This document shows positions 1-11,360 of a DNA stretch of 64,000 nucleotides, piece after piece (position 1 is the first letter of the stretch; each line of letters opens with the position of its first letter). The stretch is taken from contig JAULJL010000011.1 in assembly GCA_030761205.1 (NCBI GenBank), positions 11,274,501 to 11,338,500 on the forward strand, in the 5' to 3' direction. Under the pieces are notes generated by a model that saw nothing but the letters and a program-made list of their open reading frames with translations, did no database searches and was not told the origin of the DNA. The DNA comes from Fremontodendron californicum. Taxonomy: Eukaryota; Streptophyta; Magnoliopsida; Malvales; Malvaceae. The position numbers and the translations under genes were made by a program.

Positions 1-1
1 A

Positions 2-526
2 GATGTCCAAGCTATGAGAGACTTTGCCCCGTATATTCTGGCTACTTAATACCAACCACCCTGTCCTTCTATGAACTATGTACCCCAGGGTTCATACTTA
101 TACCCAATGGCCTCTCAGAATCCAGTAAATTTTCAACCTTTTGTCAGTCAAAGGAAATCGAAGAATATCCAAAAAAGAGATCAGTTTGAGCCACTCCCCA
201 TATCTTACTCTGAACTATTGCCCCAGCTGGTCGAAGAGCAACTCCTCACTAAAATTCTAGTGGAGCTTATCCAACCCCCATATCCGAGCTGGTATGAAGA
301 GAATGTATATTGTGATTATCATTGTGGGATTCTGGGACATTCCACGAAAAATTGCCTATATCTGAAACGAAAGGTTCAAGCACTCATCAATAAATGGCAG
401 TTAGATGTGGGGAAGAAACAAAGGTCAGACAGCGTGGAGAATCTACTGAATGGGTATGATGAGACCATTGTGGATGTCATAATGGGAGAAGTAGATGGAA
501 AGGTAGAAAAGAGTACCGAAGACTAG
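2..526 (+). pseudogene. gag C-terminal fragment, Ogre/Tat retrotransposon
   Basis: Reads in the frame of the ATG at 71, with an upstream in-frame TAA at 47-49 that probably replaced a glutamine codon, so the open part (71-526, 151 residues) is only the end of Gag. It carries the pattern ISYSELLPQL, then PPYPSWYEEN, then a zinc-knuckle-like CDYHCGILGHSTKNC (about residues 81-95) and the basic YLKRKVQALIN. The same order is seen in the second gag at 18790-19000 (ISTTYGELYPKL, YHAGIQGHLIEDC, YKKKVQSLIN), which confirms the family. Here the first cysteine of the knuckle is kept; in the second copy it is lost. The frame ends at TAG 524-526 with no pol downstream. Confidence 0.75.
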
Positions 527-3000
527 CCAGTTTGAATTAGGGAGAACATGTCAAGGGGGAGTTTTTATGCAAGTAGTTTCATATCTCATGATGAAAACAC
601 TTTTCTTATGGTGACATTCATTTGAATTAAATGAATTTTGAATTTTAAATGCTTTGTATTTGTTGTGTTCTAACAATAATTTGAATTTGCAAAAAAACAA
701 GCATTAAGGAAGTTTTAATAATGGACAGTCTCGAGAATATTGATGATCATTGTTAGAAATGACCCAATACCCTCCCCCCTCTCTTTTGGGCTTCTCTATG
801 CCTAAACCCCTTGAATTGAGAACAGTTGAAAGACCTAATGCTTCAAGGAATATGAATGATTGAACTTTATAAAAAAAAAACATTGTCATCATAGAATAAG
901 CAAAGATGTAAATCCTAGTCTAGGCCATGAACAAAGGAACGAACTTTTTGAAATTTATCGAATTCCTTGAAATTCAAACAAATGAGACATTCTTTCAAGA
1001 ATCTAGATTTTGGTAATTTGATGTATGTCAAGATTATGCTAAAACCATTCATGACCTTTACCAATAACCACAAAACACTCATTGCCCAAACATCACTTCA
1101 TGATTGACACCCTGAGGCACAATGATTAAACTAAATTATCCCATGTCCCAGAGAAAACCCATTTTTGGGTCGTATTTTCCTTGTCATTTCAAAGAACTCA
1201 TATTTGAAAATCAGCCTTTTTAAAATAGACCTAGACTTGCTATGTTCCTCGTCAATATGAATTCTCATGGTTAATCAAACTGGGGCATCATATGTGGAAA
1301 TGATGGTTATATGGTGAAAAATGATGGACTAACGCATGAATCATTGGGGCATGCGACAAAAAAATTATGATATCATGCATATGAGAATTCAGATGATTCC
1401 AAAGTGCAAAATGAAATTATGAATATCTATTTCCCCTAGGGATTGCTTTTCAACGTGAATATTCGTGCTTGACATGAGAAATGGCCATCTTTCATGTCCC
1501 TGTCACAAAAAAAAAAAAAAAATATCCATAGTCACCCCTTTTGAGCTGAAAGAATTCTTTATTCCTTAAACCCTGATCAAGGATCACCCTCTACACTGGA
1601 GGGCAAATGTGAGGAAAGATCTTCTCAAAGATCACAGAAAAATGAGTCCTAGCTCAAAGACAAATACAAAGCAAATGGAGCCCTAAATAAATACAGGCTC
1701 ACTTTGTCAAAGAAAAAGAAAAAGGAAAAGGAAAAAATGGCAAAATGGAAGCCAAGAACAAAACAAAAGCCAAGAAAAAATGTGAAAAAGTATGGCAAAT
1801 GAAAGCCAAAAAGGGATAAATATTTCAAAGAGAATCTTCCTCAAGAAATGATCCTTGATCTGATTACCGCCATACACATATTTTAGGCCTATTTATCCTT
1901 TCTTTCTGAACCCTGAGCCATGGCCTACATTACGTGCTTTAAAAGCCATTTTGATCAAGCATGAATATTTAACTTGAAAGGTTTTTTCCTCAGATTTTAT
2001 CCCATCTCATCGAATTATCATTTCACTAAGGAAGAATTTAGAATTCTCAAATGCATGGTAAAACAATGAAAAAAGGAAAAAAGAAAAAGTTGGAGAGAAC
2101 GGGACTCTAGGGCGAAAACCCGAAAACAGGCGGTCTAGAGTAAAATGGGAATTTTCAATGCCATCTATGATAGTGCCGATACCACAAAAGAGAAGATCAT
2201 CTTAAAGAAGTGGTTATCGAGGAACATCTAGGAATTCCTAAACCTCCCAAACTGTCAATTCTTATTTAGATGATTGATTTCAAAAACTGAAACTTTTTTC
2301 TCCAAAATCAACTTTCCAGTTTAAACATCCTAGCAATCTTGACGCTTGTCAAAATACCTTGATATGGAAACTAAAAGAATGTTGAATTTTTTTGGTTTTC
2401 AACGAATTCATGATTTATAAAATCTATTCATTTGTGAGCCTAGAAGGGACATACATTTTTTGTTGTGAAGTTTTCCTGGAAAAACCAAAATCATGATGTA
2501 CCAAGCCTTGTCAATTCAAGTTGAAAAATCCAAATTGACACTTAGGAAATTTCTAACAGTGATCATCAGTCTTCAAAAGATTTTTACATTACACACTGTG
2601 GGGTTAAAATTTTTGACTCAGAAGTTTTCATTAAATAAGCAAAATTGTTTTTCAGAAAAGGAAAATAAAAATATTTTTGAAATACCCATTTTTGATGTTG
2701 ACATGAGATAAGAGTTTTTCTAATCCAAAGGTGTGGAATTACTAGGGATAACCTTGACTTCCAAATATGAGCAGAAGAAATAAAACTCAGCAAGCAGATT
2801 TCTATTGATAAGAGTTTGAAAATTGTTGGGGCAAAAAGAATAGCCAAAGATTGAAAAAGGAATTGAAGATATACTCTGATTTGAAGATGAAAGTGAATTG
2901 GAAAGGCTAAGCCAAAATCTAGAAAAATGATCAAGGGCATTTGCATCACTCATGAGAACTCATCTCTTTATTAAGCTTTGCATCTGCACCGTGTCAGCAA
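527..3000 (+). other. non-coding 3' region of the retrotransposon
   Basis: Between the gag stop and the tandem repeats no frame of more than about 120 codons with recognisable protein similarity is present. The stretch holds an AAGGGGGAG motif just after gag (552-560), an A-run at 1507-1521 and purine-rich patches at 1690-1830 and 2060-2090. It is best read as the long 3' untranslated region that Ogre-type elements carry. The short frames on either strand have no motif support. Confidence 0.5.
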
Positions 3001-3335
3001 GCATTTGCATAATTCATGAGTATTTGTATTTGTACTATTCCATGAGCATGTGCATTCTATCTTTACAAGTACATCCTTCATAGATATTTGCATTCGCATC
3101 ATCTCAAGCAAGTGCATTATTTCTAGGATCATTGCATCTTCATTGTAGCTGCAATTACACCATTCATGAACCACTTACATGAACATGATTCGTAGGGACA
3201 TTTGCATCTGTACTTAGAAGCATTTGCATCAATCCAAGACATCTGTATCATTTCAAGAAGCATTTGCATCAATCCAAGATATTTGCATTTACACCTGAAG
3301 CATTTGCATCCTCTCTCAAATCCTTCAGGTTAATT
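3000..3335 (+). repeat. degenerate short repeat with GCATTTGCAT motif
   Basis: The phrase CATTTGCAT (with AGCATTTGCATC variants) recurs about every 25-40 bp, often followed by 'caatccaag' or 'catttcaag'. It directly precedes the longer tandem array and belongs to the same repeat-rich 3' untranslated region. Confidence 0.6.
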
Positions 3336-3339
3336 TCCA

Positions 3340-4145
3340 GGTCATTTCAATTTATGGTTTCATCCAGATCTTTTCAATTTTTTGGTTTCACCCATGCCGT
3401 TTTATTCTCTGGTTTCATCCAGATCTTTTTCAAATTTTTGGTTCACCCATGCCCTTTTATTCTCTGGTTTCATCCAGATATTTTTCAAATTTCTGCCCAT
3501 GCCCTTTTATTCTCTGGTTTCATCCAGATTTTTTTAAAATTTCTGGTTTCACCCATGCTGTTCAATTTTTGGTTCCATCCAGATCATTTTCAAATTTCTG
3601 GTTTCACCCATGCCTTTAATCTCTGGCTTCATCCAGATCTTTTTCAAATTTTTGGTTTCACCCATGCTTTTCAATTTCTGGTTTCATCCAGATCTTTTTC
3701 AATTTTCTAGTTTCACCCATGCTTTTCAATTTCTGGTTTCATCCAGATCTTTTTCAAATTTCTGGTTTCACCCATGCTTTTCAATTTCTGGTTCCATCCA
3801 GATCATTTTCAAATTTTTGGTTTCACGCATGCCTTTTTAATCTCTGGTTTCATCTAGATCTTTTTCAATTTTCTGGTTTCACCCATGCCATTTTAATCTC
3901 TGGTTTCATCCAGATCTTTCTCAATTTTTTGGTTTCACCCATGTCATTTCAACTTCTGGTTTTATCCGGATCTTTCTCAACTTTCTAGTTTCATCCAGAT
4001 CTTTCTCAATTTTTTGGTTTCACCCATGTTATCTCAATTTTTTGGTTTCATCCAGTTCTTTTTCAATTTTCTGGTTTCACCAATGCCTTTTTAATCTCTG
4101 GTTTCATCTAGATCTTTTTCAATTTTCGGTTTCACCCATGCCAGT
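3340..4145 (+). repeat. tandem array, about 55-bp unit, in retrotransposon 3' UTR
   Basis: Units alternate two related half-modules: TGGTTTCATCCAGATCTTTT and TGGTTTCACCCATGC, joined by T-rich 'caatttt/caaattt' spacers. About 14 full units are visible with length and base variation. Several frames stay open across the array and spell repetitive FWFHPDLFQ-type peptides; these are by-products of the repeat, not genes. Variable tandem repeats at this position are known for Ogre-type elements and can seed satellite DNA. Confidence 0.85.
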
Positions 4146-4416
4146 AAGGTTAGCACAAGATAGGTTAAAACCCCAAGACCATCGTCGAGGTCATTTCTCC
4201 TATTGCGAATCGAACCCGTTTTCTTAAGACGGATCGAGCCTTGATTAGTCAGGGAACTCAATTTAAGGACAAAATCTTCAATTTACAACTTTTTTCAGAA
4301 AACAAAAAAAAAATGGTAATGAATGAAACCCCTTTCCCCATTTTTTATATGTGATTTCACTAACCGAACAAAATTAGTGTTTGTTTATCTTTGCCTGATT
4401 CCTGATTCTCAGCAAT

Positions 4417-4433
4417 AGCCAAAGAGGGGCAGC
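4417..4433 (+). promoter_or_regulatory. polypurine tract, plus-strand primer
   Basis: The sequence AGCC AAAGAGGGGCAGC lies immediately before the LTR start TGTAGACACC. Position and purine content fit the polypurine tract that primes second-strand synthesis. Confidence 0.6.
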
Positions 4434-5099
4434 TGTAGACACCTAATTTTGTCTAGACCACTAAAATAGGTATGTTTTCTTCCTAAATTGATGTTTTAGA
4501 ATGCAAAAAGGCTTTTCTCATCCTACAGGTGGTACTCCGAGACTTAGTCTAAGAAAGCAGACAGAAAAAGTCAAACTTGAAAAAGTCAACCCTAGAAAAG
4601 TGAATCCCAAAAAAGTCAACTATTAAAAGAGTCAACTCACTTTCAAGATCAAGATTTGAAGTTCAACTGAAAGATGGTGAAAGAATTTTCATAATCCGAG
4701 GTCTACATTGAAAGATATGGAGTTCGGAAGTTGGGTTACAGAATCTCAGTAGAAAGGAAACTCTAGTTCGGGAAATTTGGGAAAAAATGCTTGAACGATC
4801 AAATTGGTCGAAATTAAAGGTCCCAAATGAAAGATAAGCACTGACTACGGGTAATGGAGAAGCTACTTGAAAGAAAAATTGAAAGAAAAGTCAATTCGGA
4901 AGAAAACCGAGAATTAGGGTTTTTGGTGGATTTCGGTAAAATTTGTAAGAATTACAGAAATGGCCCGATTCAATAAGAATAAAGCCCCTAATTGATGAGG
5001 AGTGATTAAAAAAGGATAGACCAAGGCTCAGTTTGAAGAAAATCTGAAAATCGGACTTGTTTTGAGCAAAACCGGGATTCGGAGACAAAAGGGTAAAAT

Positions 5100-5690
5100 T
5101 GGAAAATTTGGGAAAAATAGCAAATGAACTCCAAAAATTTTGAAAAATTTCAGATCTCATTCTTAAAGCATTTTGAAGAGATCAAAAAAAGAAAATATTG
5201 ATTCAGAGTTCGTTTGCAAGATGGCCAAATCCCGGATCTACTATACAAAAATTCAAAAGGATAAATCCCGAAAAAATAGTAAATGAGCTCCAAAAATTCT
5301 GAAAATTTGCAGATCTCATTCTTAAATTATTTGGAAGAGATTGGAAAAAGAAAATCTGGATTCGGAGTTCGTTTGCAAAATGGCCAAATCCTGGATCCCC
5401 TATGCAGAAATTCAAGCAGATAAATCCCGAAAAAATAGCAAATGAGCTCCAAAAATATTGAAAACTTCCAGATCACACTTTTAAATCATTTGGAAGAGAT
5501 TGGTGAAGTAAAATCTAGATTCGGAGCTCGTTTACAAAATGACAAAAGTTCGGGTGCATTAAGGGGCAATTTTGGAAATAAATCCGAAATAAATAGCGAA
5601 TGGACTCGAAAAATTTTGAAAAATTCCAGAATTCAATTTTTACTATTTTCGAAGTATTGAAAAAATATAATTTGAATTTGGAGTCCGTTT
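5100..5690 (+). repeat. about 160-bp tandem repeat inside LTR
   Basis: The phrase AAATAGCAAATGAGCTCCAAAAAT (in variants) recurs at about 5113, 5274, 5434 and 5590, followed each time by 'cagatctcattcttaaa', a 'gaagagat' stretch and 'ggagttcgtttgcaaaatgg'. Four diverged copies of roughly 160 bp. Confidence 0.75.
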
Positions 5691-5879
5691 TCTATTTATT
5701 TAGGTTCGAGGGTCAAAAAGGTCATTTTATCGAAGAAACCGAAAGAGGCTGATTTTATAATTAAGAAAAATATGAAAGAAGAAGGAATTGCTGGGATTTT
5801 TCTTCCCTTGGTCAGCCAGCATAGAGGAGAAGAAGGAAGCTTGATCAATTTAATTCCTTAGTCACTATCATGCTCACAT

Positions 5880-6450
5880 GCTACCACTAGTACCTTGCGA
5901 ATGGTCTCCCCTTCATCCAATGGCTTTGGTGCCTTGTAGAAAAGTTGAATACACCATTCAATGGACAATATTAAATGCCAAGATGATATTTTTATTTGTC
6001 ATGAAAGAACCCTCATCTAATGGCCAAGAATGGAGGAGCACAACTCATCCAAAGGTGGACATCCATTTTGCCAAGCAAGGAAATGCATGAGATTGTTCCT
6101 TTTCATCCAATGGCCTAGGCCATGTACAAGGGCTGAGTACACATGTTAAGGGCTGGGATTAAATGCCAAGATGACATTTTTATGTTTTCATGAAAGAATC
6201 CTCATCCAATGGCCAAGAATAAAAGAGCACAACTCATCCAAGGGTAGGCACTTAAAGGGCCAAGCAAGGGAGTGCATGAGATTGGTCCTCTTTTTCATCT
6301 AAGGGCTGAGTACACATCTTAAGGGCTGCTATCAATTGGCAACATGACATTTTTATGTTGTCATGAAAATATCTTAATCTAAGGGCCAAAATTGGAGGAG
6401 AAAAGTGCAAAAAATCATCCAATGGTGGGCATGCCATTAAGCCAAATCAT
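5880..6450 (+). repeat. imperfect 150-220-bp repeats inside LTR
   Basis: Three related segments contain 'catccaatggcc', 'agggctgagtacac', 'aaatgccaagatgacatttttatg', 'aagaacaactcatccaa' and 'catgagattg' in the same order with length differences. A 70-codon frame across them (5878-6090) is a repeat by-product. Confidence 0.6.
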
Positions 6451-6689
6451 TAGGGGAGGGGGCTAATCAGTTTTGATAAGGTTGAAGGCTGGAAGTCAGT
6501 AGCTAATTGAGAAAAAAAAGGTTTTTGAAAGAAAGGAAGAAAAGCTTTTGTTAAGGTAGCCATTCTACCATTGCTACTACATTTTTTTCTTCTTTTTCTT
6601 CCTCATGCTTTATTTCTTGTTTTCCATGTGATTTCCTACCATTTTTTTACATTTTTCTTGTTGTTCTTGCTTTTCAAAAAAAAAATAAA

Positions 6690-6910
6690 ACAATGGTTAG
6701 GCTTCATGATCTTGATGAAAATCAAGTGATAATGGTTAGGGTGGGCTTTGTCCAATATACCAACCATGGAGCTCATCTCCATTTTTTTTCTTACCTTAGT
6801 TAAGTTTTTATATATTTAGATTGAAAAGGCTTCATGACCTTGATGAAAATCAAGAGATAATGGTTAGGGGGTCTTTGTCCAATGTACCAACCATGGAGCT
6901 CATCTCTTTG
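6690..6910 (+). repeat. two-copy tandem duplication, about 130 bp
   Basis: 'ggcttcatga(t/c)cttgatgaaaatcaag' and 'gataatggttagggtgggctttgtccaat' followed by 'accaaccatggagctcatctc' occur twice, at about 6700-6780 and 6828-6906. Confidence 0.8.
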
Positions 6911-7009
6911 TCATTTATTTGCTTACTTTAACTTGCTTATTTCTATTATTGTTTATCTTTATGTATATTTATATTCTTCCTATTTCTCATATCATCTTCC
7001 ATAGCATTT

Positions 7010-8930
7010 AGTTAGGTCATTTTACATGACATTTCTCACAACACTTTGGTTCCTAGGCCATTCGGCCATATGCATTTTCTTTAAGCTTTAGGCCATTTTC
7101 ATATGCCATGTTATTTTTCCATGACATTTAGACATTAGGCCATTCTCATATGCCATGCCATTTCACATGTCATTTAGCCTTAGGCCATTTTTATTATTAG
7201 ATGTCATTTAAGTTTAGGTCATTTTATTATTCTATGTCATTTTACATGTCATATGCCATGTTATTTTTCCATGACATTTAGACATTAGGCCATTTCCATA
7301 TGCCATGTCATTTCCCATGTCATTTAGGCACTAGGCCATTTTCATTATTTTTAATGTCATTTGCCATGTCATTTAGACACTAGTTCATGCATGTTAAGTT
7401 AGGATAGCACTTATTGCCATGCAAACTCATGCGAGGCATTTAGGTTATTTATGCCATGCATTTTTCATATCACTTAGGCTTTAAACCATGCATTTCATGC
7501 ATTCACTTTATTGTATTTTCATGCATTTCATGTCATGCCACATGATTATGACCTAGGCCAATCAATGGCTCAAAGTCATGCTCACTTGAGCATACTTGTG
7601 GAAAATTAAAGGGTTGTCAAATTGATTATTCTACCTTTGTGATTTTTTTTACTTAACCAATTTTTGTCCAAGGTTTTTAAATATTTTAGCTACTGGTTGT
7701 AGGTCTTTAGGATGATCTCCAACAATTTTAGTTTGATTTTTAAATGATTTTATCAAAGGCAAAAAAATGTGTTTTGGCAAAACAGTTTTTCACCCAGTAC
7801 TCATACTTTTCTAATTTTTCTGGGCAGTCATCTTTAATAAAAAAAATTAAGAAAATTTTTTATCGTGTATTTTTACATGCTCTGAGTCTCCAGTATGTTT
7901 TTTTAGATTTTTTTGAATTTTTAAAAATAGGCTAAAAAATCATGTGTCAAAATCGGGCAGTAGAGGCAGATTTGAATTCAAAAGAAAAATAATGGTTCAA
8001 TTTGGCTAAGGCATTTAGAGGGGGTTGGTTAGAAGCTTTAGCTACTGTCTTAGGATAGTTTCTAAGCCTTTTTAAACTTTAAAAATGATTTTATAAATCT
8101 CGGGTTAAGGGTGGTCAAGTTCGGGATTTTAAACTTAGGAGATTAGAGCCATTTTAAAAGGGTTTGGCTAAGGTTTTTTTAATTCAAGTTTTTCTTCAAA
8201 AAGTTTTTCAAACAATCACAATTTTTTTTTTTTTTTTAGAAAATTTAATTTGATATGTTTTCCTAAGGTAGCCGGATATCTTTTTAGATATACGAATTTC
8301 CTTAATTAAGGGAAAAAAATACACTTTCATGCATTGTATTTTCCATATTCATGCATGTTGTATAACATATGATTTTTTTTCCTATGATAATTTCTATGAT
8401 ATTTTTTATTATTTTATTTATATTTTTTGGTATTATATTGTTTGTCATATGGTTTTAAATGTTTCATGCTATCCTATGCTTTTTATTTAGTAATTTATTT
8501 TTGTCACATTATTTAGCATATACTATGCTCATGCATTTTTATTTTATTTTCATGCATATTTCATGATAGCATTTTTTTATGTTTCATGTCATTTCATGTC
8601 ACTTAGATTATATTCCATGTCATTTAGATTATATTATTTAAAATATGCCATGTCATTCAGAATATGCCATATCATTTATATTTGCCATGTCATTTAAATC
8701 ATTTTATTCCATTTAGAATATATCATGTTACTTTGGTTATTTCCTTTCATATAGAATATATTATGTCATTTAGGATATTTCATTTCATTTAAGATATCTC
8801 TTTTCATTTAGAATCATTTCATTTCATTTAGAATATGCTATGCCATTTGAATTATATCATATCATTTACGTTCCATTATATTAACTAGACTTTGCTATGT
8901 CATTTTATTTATGTCACACATGTTCATATT
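7010..8930 (+). repeat. ATGTCATTTAG-type short repeats in LTR
   Basis: Two zones (about 7010-7560 and 8540-8930) are built from repeats of 'catgtcatttag', 'atgccatgtcattt' and 'ttaggccatttt'. The second zone is also present in the second LTR copy at 13150-13480. Very AT-rich and without coding features. Confidence 0.65.
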
Positions 8931-9463
8931 CATTTTTTAAATATTTTAAAAAAAGGATAATGATTTTAAATAAAATAAAGATATTCCCGAGTTAAAATAA
9001 TTCATGAGTTCTCTATCGAGTTTGCTATGGAGGATATCATCAATTATCATTAATAACGGAATATCTTCTTTAAAACGAGAATGATTCTGAAAAATTTTCA
9101 AATAAATAAAAATTTCTATATTTTGCCATGTTTGTCGAGAAATATAGGAAAATTTTGAATTAATAAATTTCAGATTATTTTCAATTAAAAATGGAATTAT
9201 CTTTCTTAAAATTGAGAATTAATTTGAAATACTAAACTCAAAATCGACTTTTTATCGAGACTTGAGATAACACAATTAATAAGGTATCGCTTTATACGGG
9301 CGTTGTGGGGGTGCTAATCCTTCCCCGCACGTAACCGAGTCCCGAACCCGCTTCTTTGATTTCTCTGGTTTAAATGCGGACTTGAAATTGGTTTTAAAAA
9401 GTATTTTAATTAATTTTAAAATGTTTTACAAAACCAGTTTTAAGATGTAGCTGATCACACCTA

Positions 9464-9854
9464 GGCCTCGTTTAGCATTGCTTCTGGCACAGCTTTTGAG
9501 GTCAAAAGCTGCTTTTCACCGCAAACGCAATGCTAAACAGATAAAAAAATTTGGCTTATGCTGTTGAAACCATGGTATGAAAAGCCAAACCAAAAAGCCA
9601 AAAAATATAGCTTTTAGGCTTTAAAAGCTGGCTTTTGGATAAAATGACTTTATTATCCTCACATCTCTACACTTTTATTATTTTAAACATATCTTTTTTT
9701 GACATTTCAATTTCCTACAACACTTTTTCACAGCAATACTAAACATTTAAAAGTTTTTAAACCACACTTTTTCATCACACTTTATAAACACACTTTTTCC
9801 AACTCAAGCTTTTTCCAACCCAAGCTTTTTCCAACAGCAATGCTAAACTAGACC
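9464..9854. mobile_element. Tourist/Harbinger-like MITE, 391 bp
   Basis: Terminal inverted repeats GGCCTCGTTTAGCATTGCT and, read from the other end, GGTCTAGTTTAGCATTGCT match at 17 of 19 positions. The element is flanked by CTA at 9461-9463 and 9855-9857. The paralogous LTR at 13991-14010 has the uninterrupted site with a single CTA (13996-13998), directly demonstrating insertion and a 3-bp target duplication. A 3-bp duplication and ends of this type fit the PIF/Harbinger superfamily. No coding capacity. Confidence 0.85.
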
Positions 9855-10089
9855 CTAGTCAAAAAAGATTGGTGGCTACTCCATTTTGTTTTTCAAGGTA
9901 ATTTTCAAAACCTCCATTTTTTTTAAAAGAGGAATTAAGTCGACTTTTTCTCGGGTTTTTTTTAATGTCACGCCTAACGAGTAATGAAGTCTTGCGATGA
10001 GACCTTGTTGTTATTTTTTTAGGTTACGACACTCATTTCAGTTGTTTTGAATTAACGACAAATTCCCACACAAAAAAAAAAACAAAAAG

Positions 10090-10640
10090 AAAAAAATGAT
10101 CCTTTTTCTAGAATGAAAAATAATATCTCGAATAAAAATGATTTTTGGTATTCAGCTTAGTCGTTGGAGAGTTTCCAATAATTATCTTTTACAAAGGAAT
10201 ATTAGTTTTTCTGATGGGAAATTACGAAAATTCCTAAAGAAAAGAGGACTTTCTAAATTTTGCCTAGGCGTTTGAGAATTTAGAGAAGTTTTCCAACACT
10301 GAAGATTTTTATTTTATCTCTTAATAAACGGTTTATCCAGACAAGATTCTAATAAAAGGTGTTAAGAGAATTATTTTTTAATATAGAAATTAAAATTATT
10401 TTTTCAAGACTAAAGATAACGCGTGATTAATGAATATTGTTTTTGAATGGACACTGCAGGGGTGCTAAAACCTTCCCCATATGTAACCGCACTCCCGAAT
10501 CCACCCTTGTTTATTGCATACAAAAAAATTCTATTTAATAAATCTTAATTTTAAGATTTATTGAAAATAAATTTTCTTAAATGGTCAATCACATCTAGAC
10601 AAAAATATTGGAGTCGATTCTTGTGTTTTTAAAAAATCGT
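10090..10640 (+). repeat. diverged Ogre/Tat-type LTR fragment
   Basis: Matches the last part of the two Ogre LTRs at low identity but in order: 'gataacgcgtgattaat', then GGGGTGCTAAAACCTTCCCC, 'gtaaccgcactcccgaatcc', then 'ggtcaatcacatctagac' and 'ttggagtcgattc'. This looks like the 3' end of an older or different member of the same LTR lineage. Confidence 0.6.
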
Positions 10641-11360
10641 CTAGCAATTAAGTCCAAGGACAAAATCATTATGAAATTTTAAATATAAATAAAAGTAATA
10701 TTTATTATTATGAAATCATGGTTTTATAAAATTCTTCTTTTTTTGGTAGAACATAAAAATCTTTCTCAAGTATAATAATATGAGTATTCATTTATACTTA
10801 TAGTTAGTTGTCATCGCAGTTATCTTAGTCATTTTAAAATATCTAAACTCTTTTTTATATAAATATATATATTCCATATCTGGTATATTTATTATTCATT
10901 GTTTTCGGATCAGATATGATCCAATGTGAAGATTGAAACTTAGAAATTTATTTTTTGCAAACAATATGAATTATAACCATTCAACCAAAAATCTAAAAAA
11001 AAAGGTGCTGACAACTGCTAAATTAAGGAATACCAGTCAGAACTCAAGTCAGCACCACCACCACGAATAGGCCATCCAAGAGAAGCTATTAGAAGCTATG
11101 TTATTTGGACTCGAGGTGAGTGTCGGATACGGATATATTTAAATTTTTTTTTTAAGTTTTTCATAAATTTGAAGGATTATACTCATACTCATATTCGAAT
11201 ATGAGTCGAACACATATACATTAAAAAAAACAAAGAATTCCAATAACATAAATTAGAAGACCCGAATAAGAAAGATGATACAGCAAAGCCAAATTTTAAC
11301 TCAAATAAATTAAGGTAAGAGATCCAGATTCTAGAAGCCACAAAGATCAACACAATCTGA
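10641..11360. other. AT-rich sequence without recognised features
   Basis: No reading frame or repeat family recognised. Contains an A/T-rich stretch at 10850-10900 and imperfect palindromic 'ggatacggata ... tcatattcgaatatgag' at 11110-11200. Confidence 0.4.

Larger units (their letters stand above)
1..10031 (+). mobile_element. Ogre/Tat-type Ty3 LTR retrotransposon, 3' part (pol-less)
   Basis: A degraded gag end (2-526) is followed by about 3.9 kb of non-coding, repeat-rich sequence, a purine-rich tract and a long LTR starting TGTAGACACC at 4434. That LTR start recurs at 63697, and the 3' part of the LTR is shared with 12189-14159, where it is followed by a tRNA-Arg-type primer site, so the LTR boundaries are well supported. 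No protease, RT, RNase H or integrase lies between gag and the LTR, so this copy is a non-autonomous or internally deleted derivative. Very long LTRs and tandem repeats before the 3' LTR are typical of the Ogre/Tat group. The 5' half lies outside the window, and the clade name is inference. Confidence 0.75.
4434..10031 (+). repeat. 3' LTR of Ogre-type element (about 5.6 kb)
   Basis: Starts TGTAGACACCTAATTTTGTC and ends with GGTTACGACA. The start matches 63697 onward and the last 2.4 kb matches 12189-14159, whose end (GGTTGCGACA) sits next to a primer-binding site; together these fix both boundaries. Length is 5598 bp including a 391-bp MITE. It contains no long reading frame and several families of internal repeats, annotated separately. 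A strongly conserved block GTGCTAATCCTTCCCCGCAC lies at about 9310-9330. Confidence 0.75.

Noticed and set aside
3340..4145. CRISPR-like regular array
   Set aside because: Units vary in length, there are no unique spacers, and the setting is a plant nuclear retrotransposon.
3264..4227. Overlapping open frames rich in F, W, H, P in the 3' UTR array
   Set aside because: They follow the tandem repeat in several frames at once; no domain and no start context. Repeat by-product.
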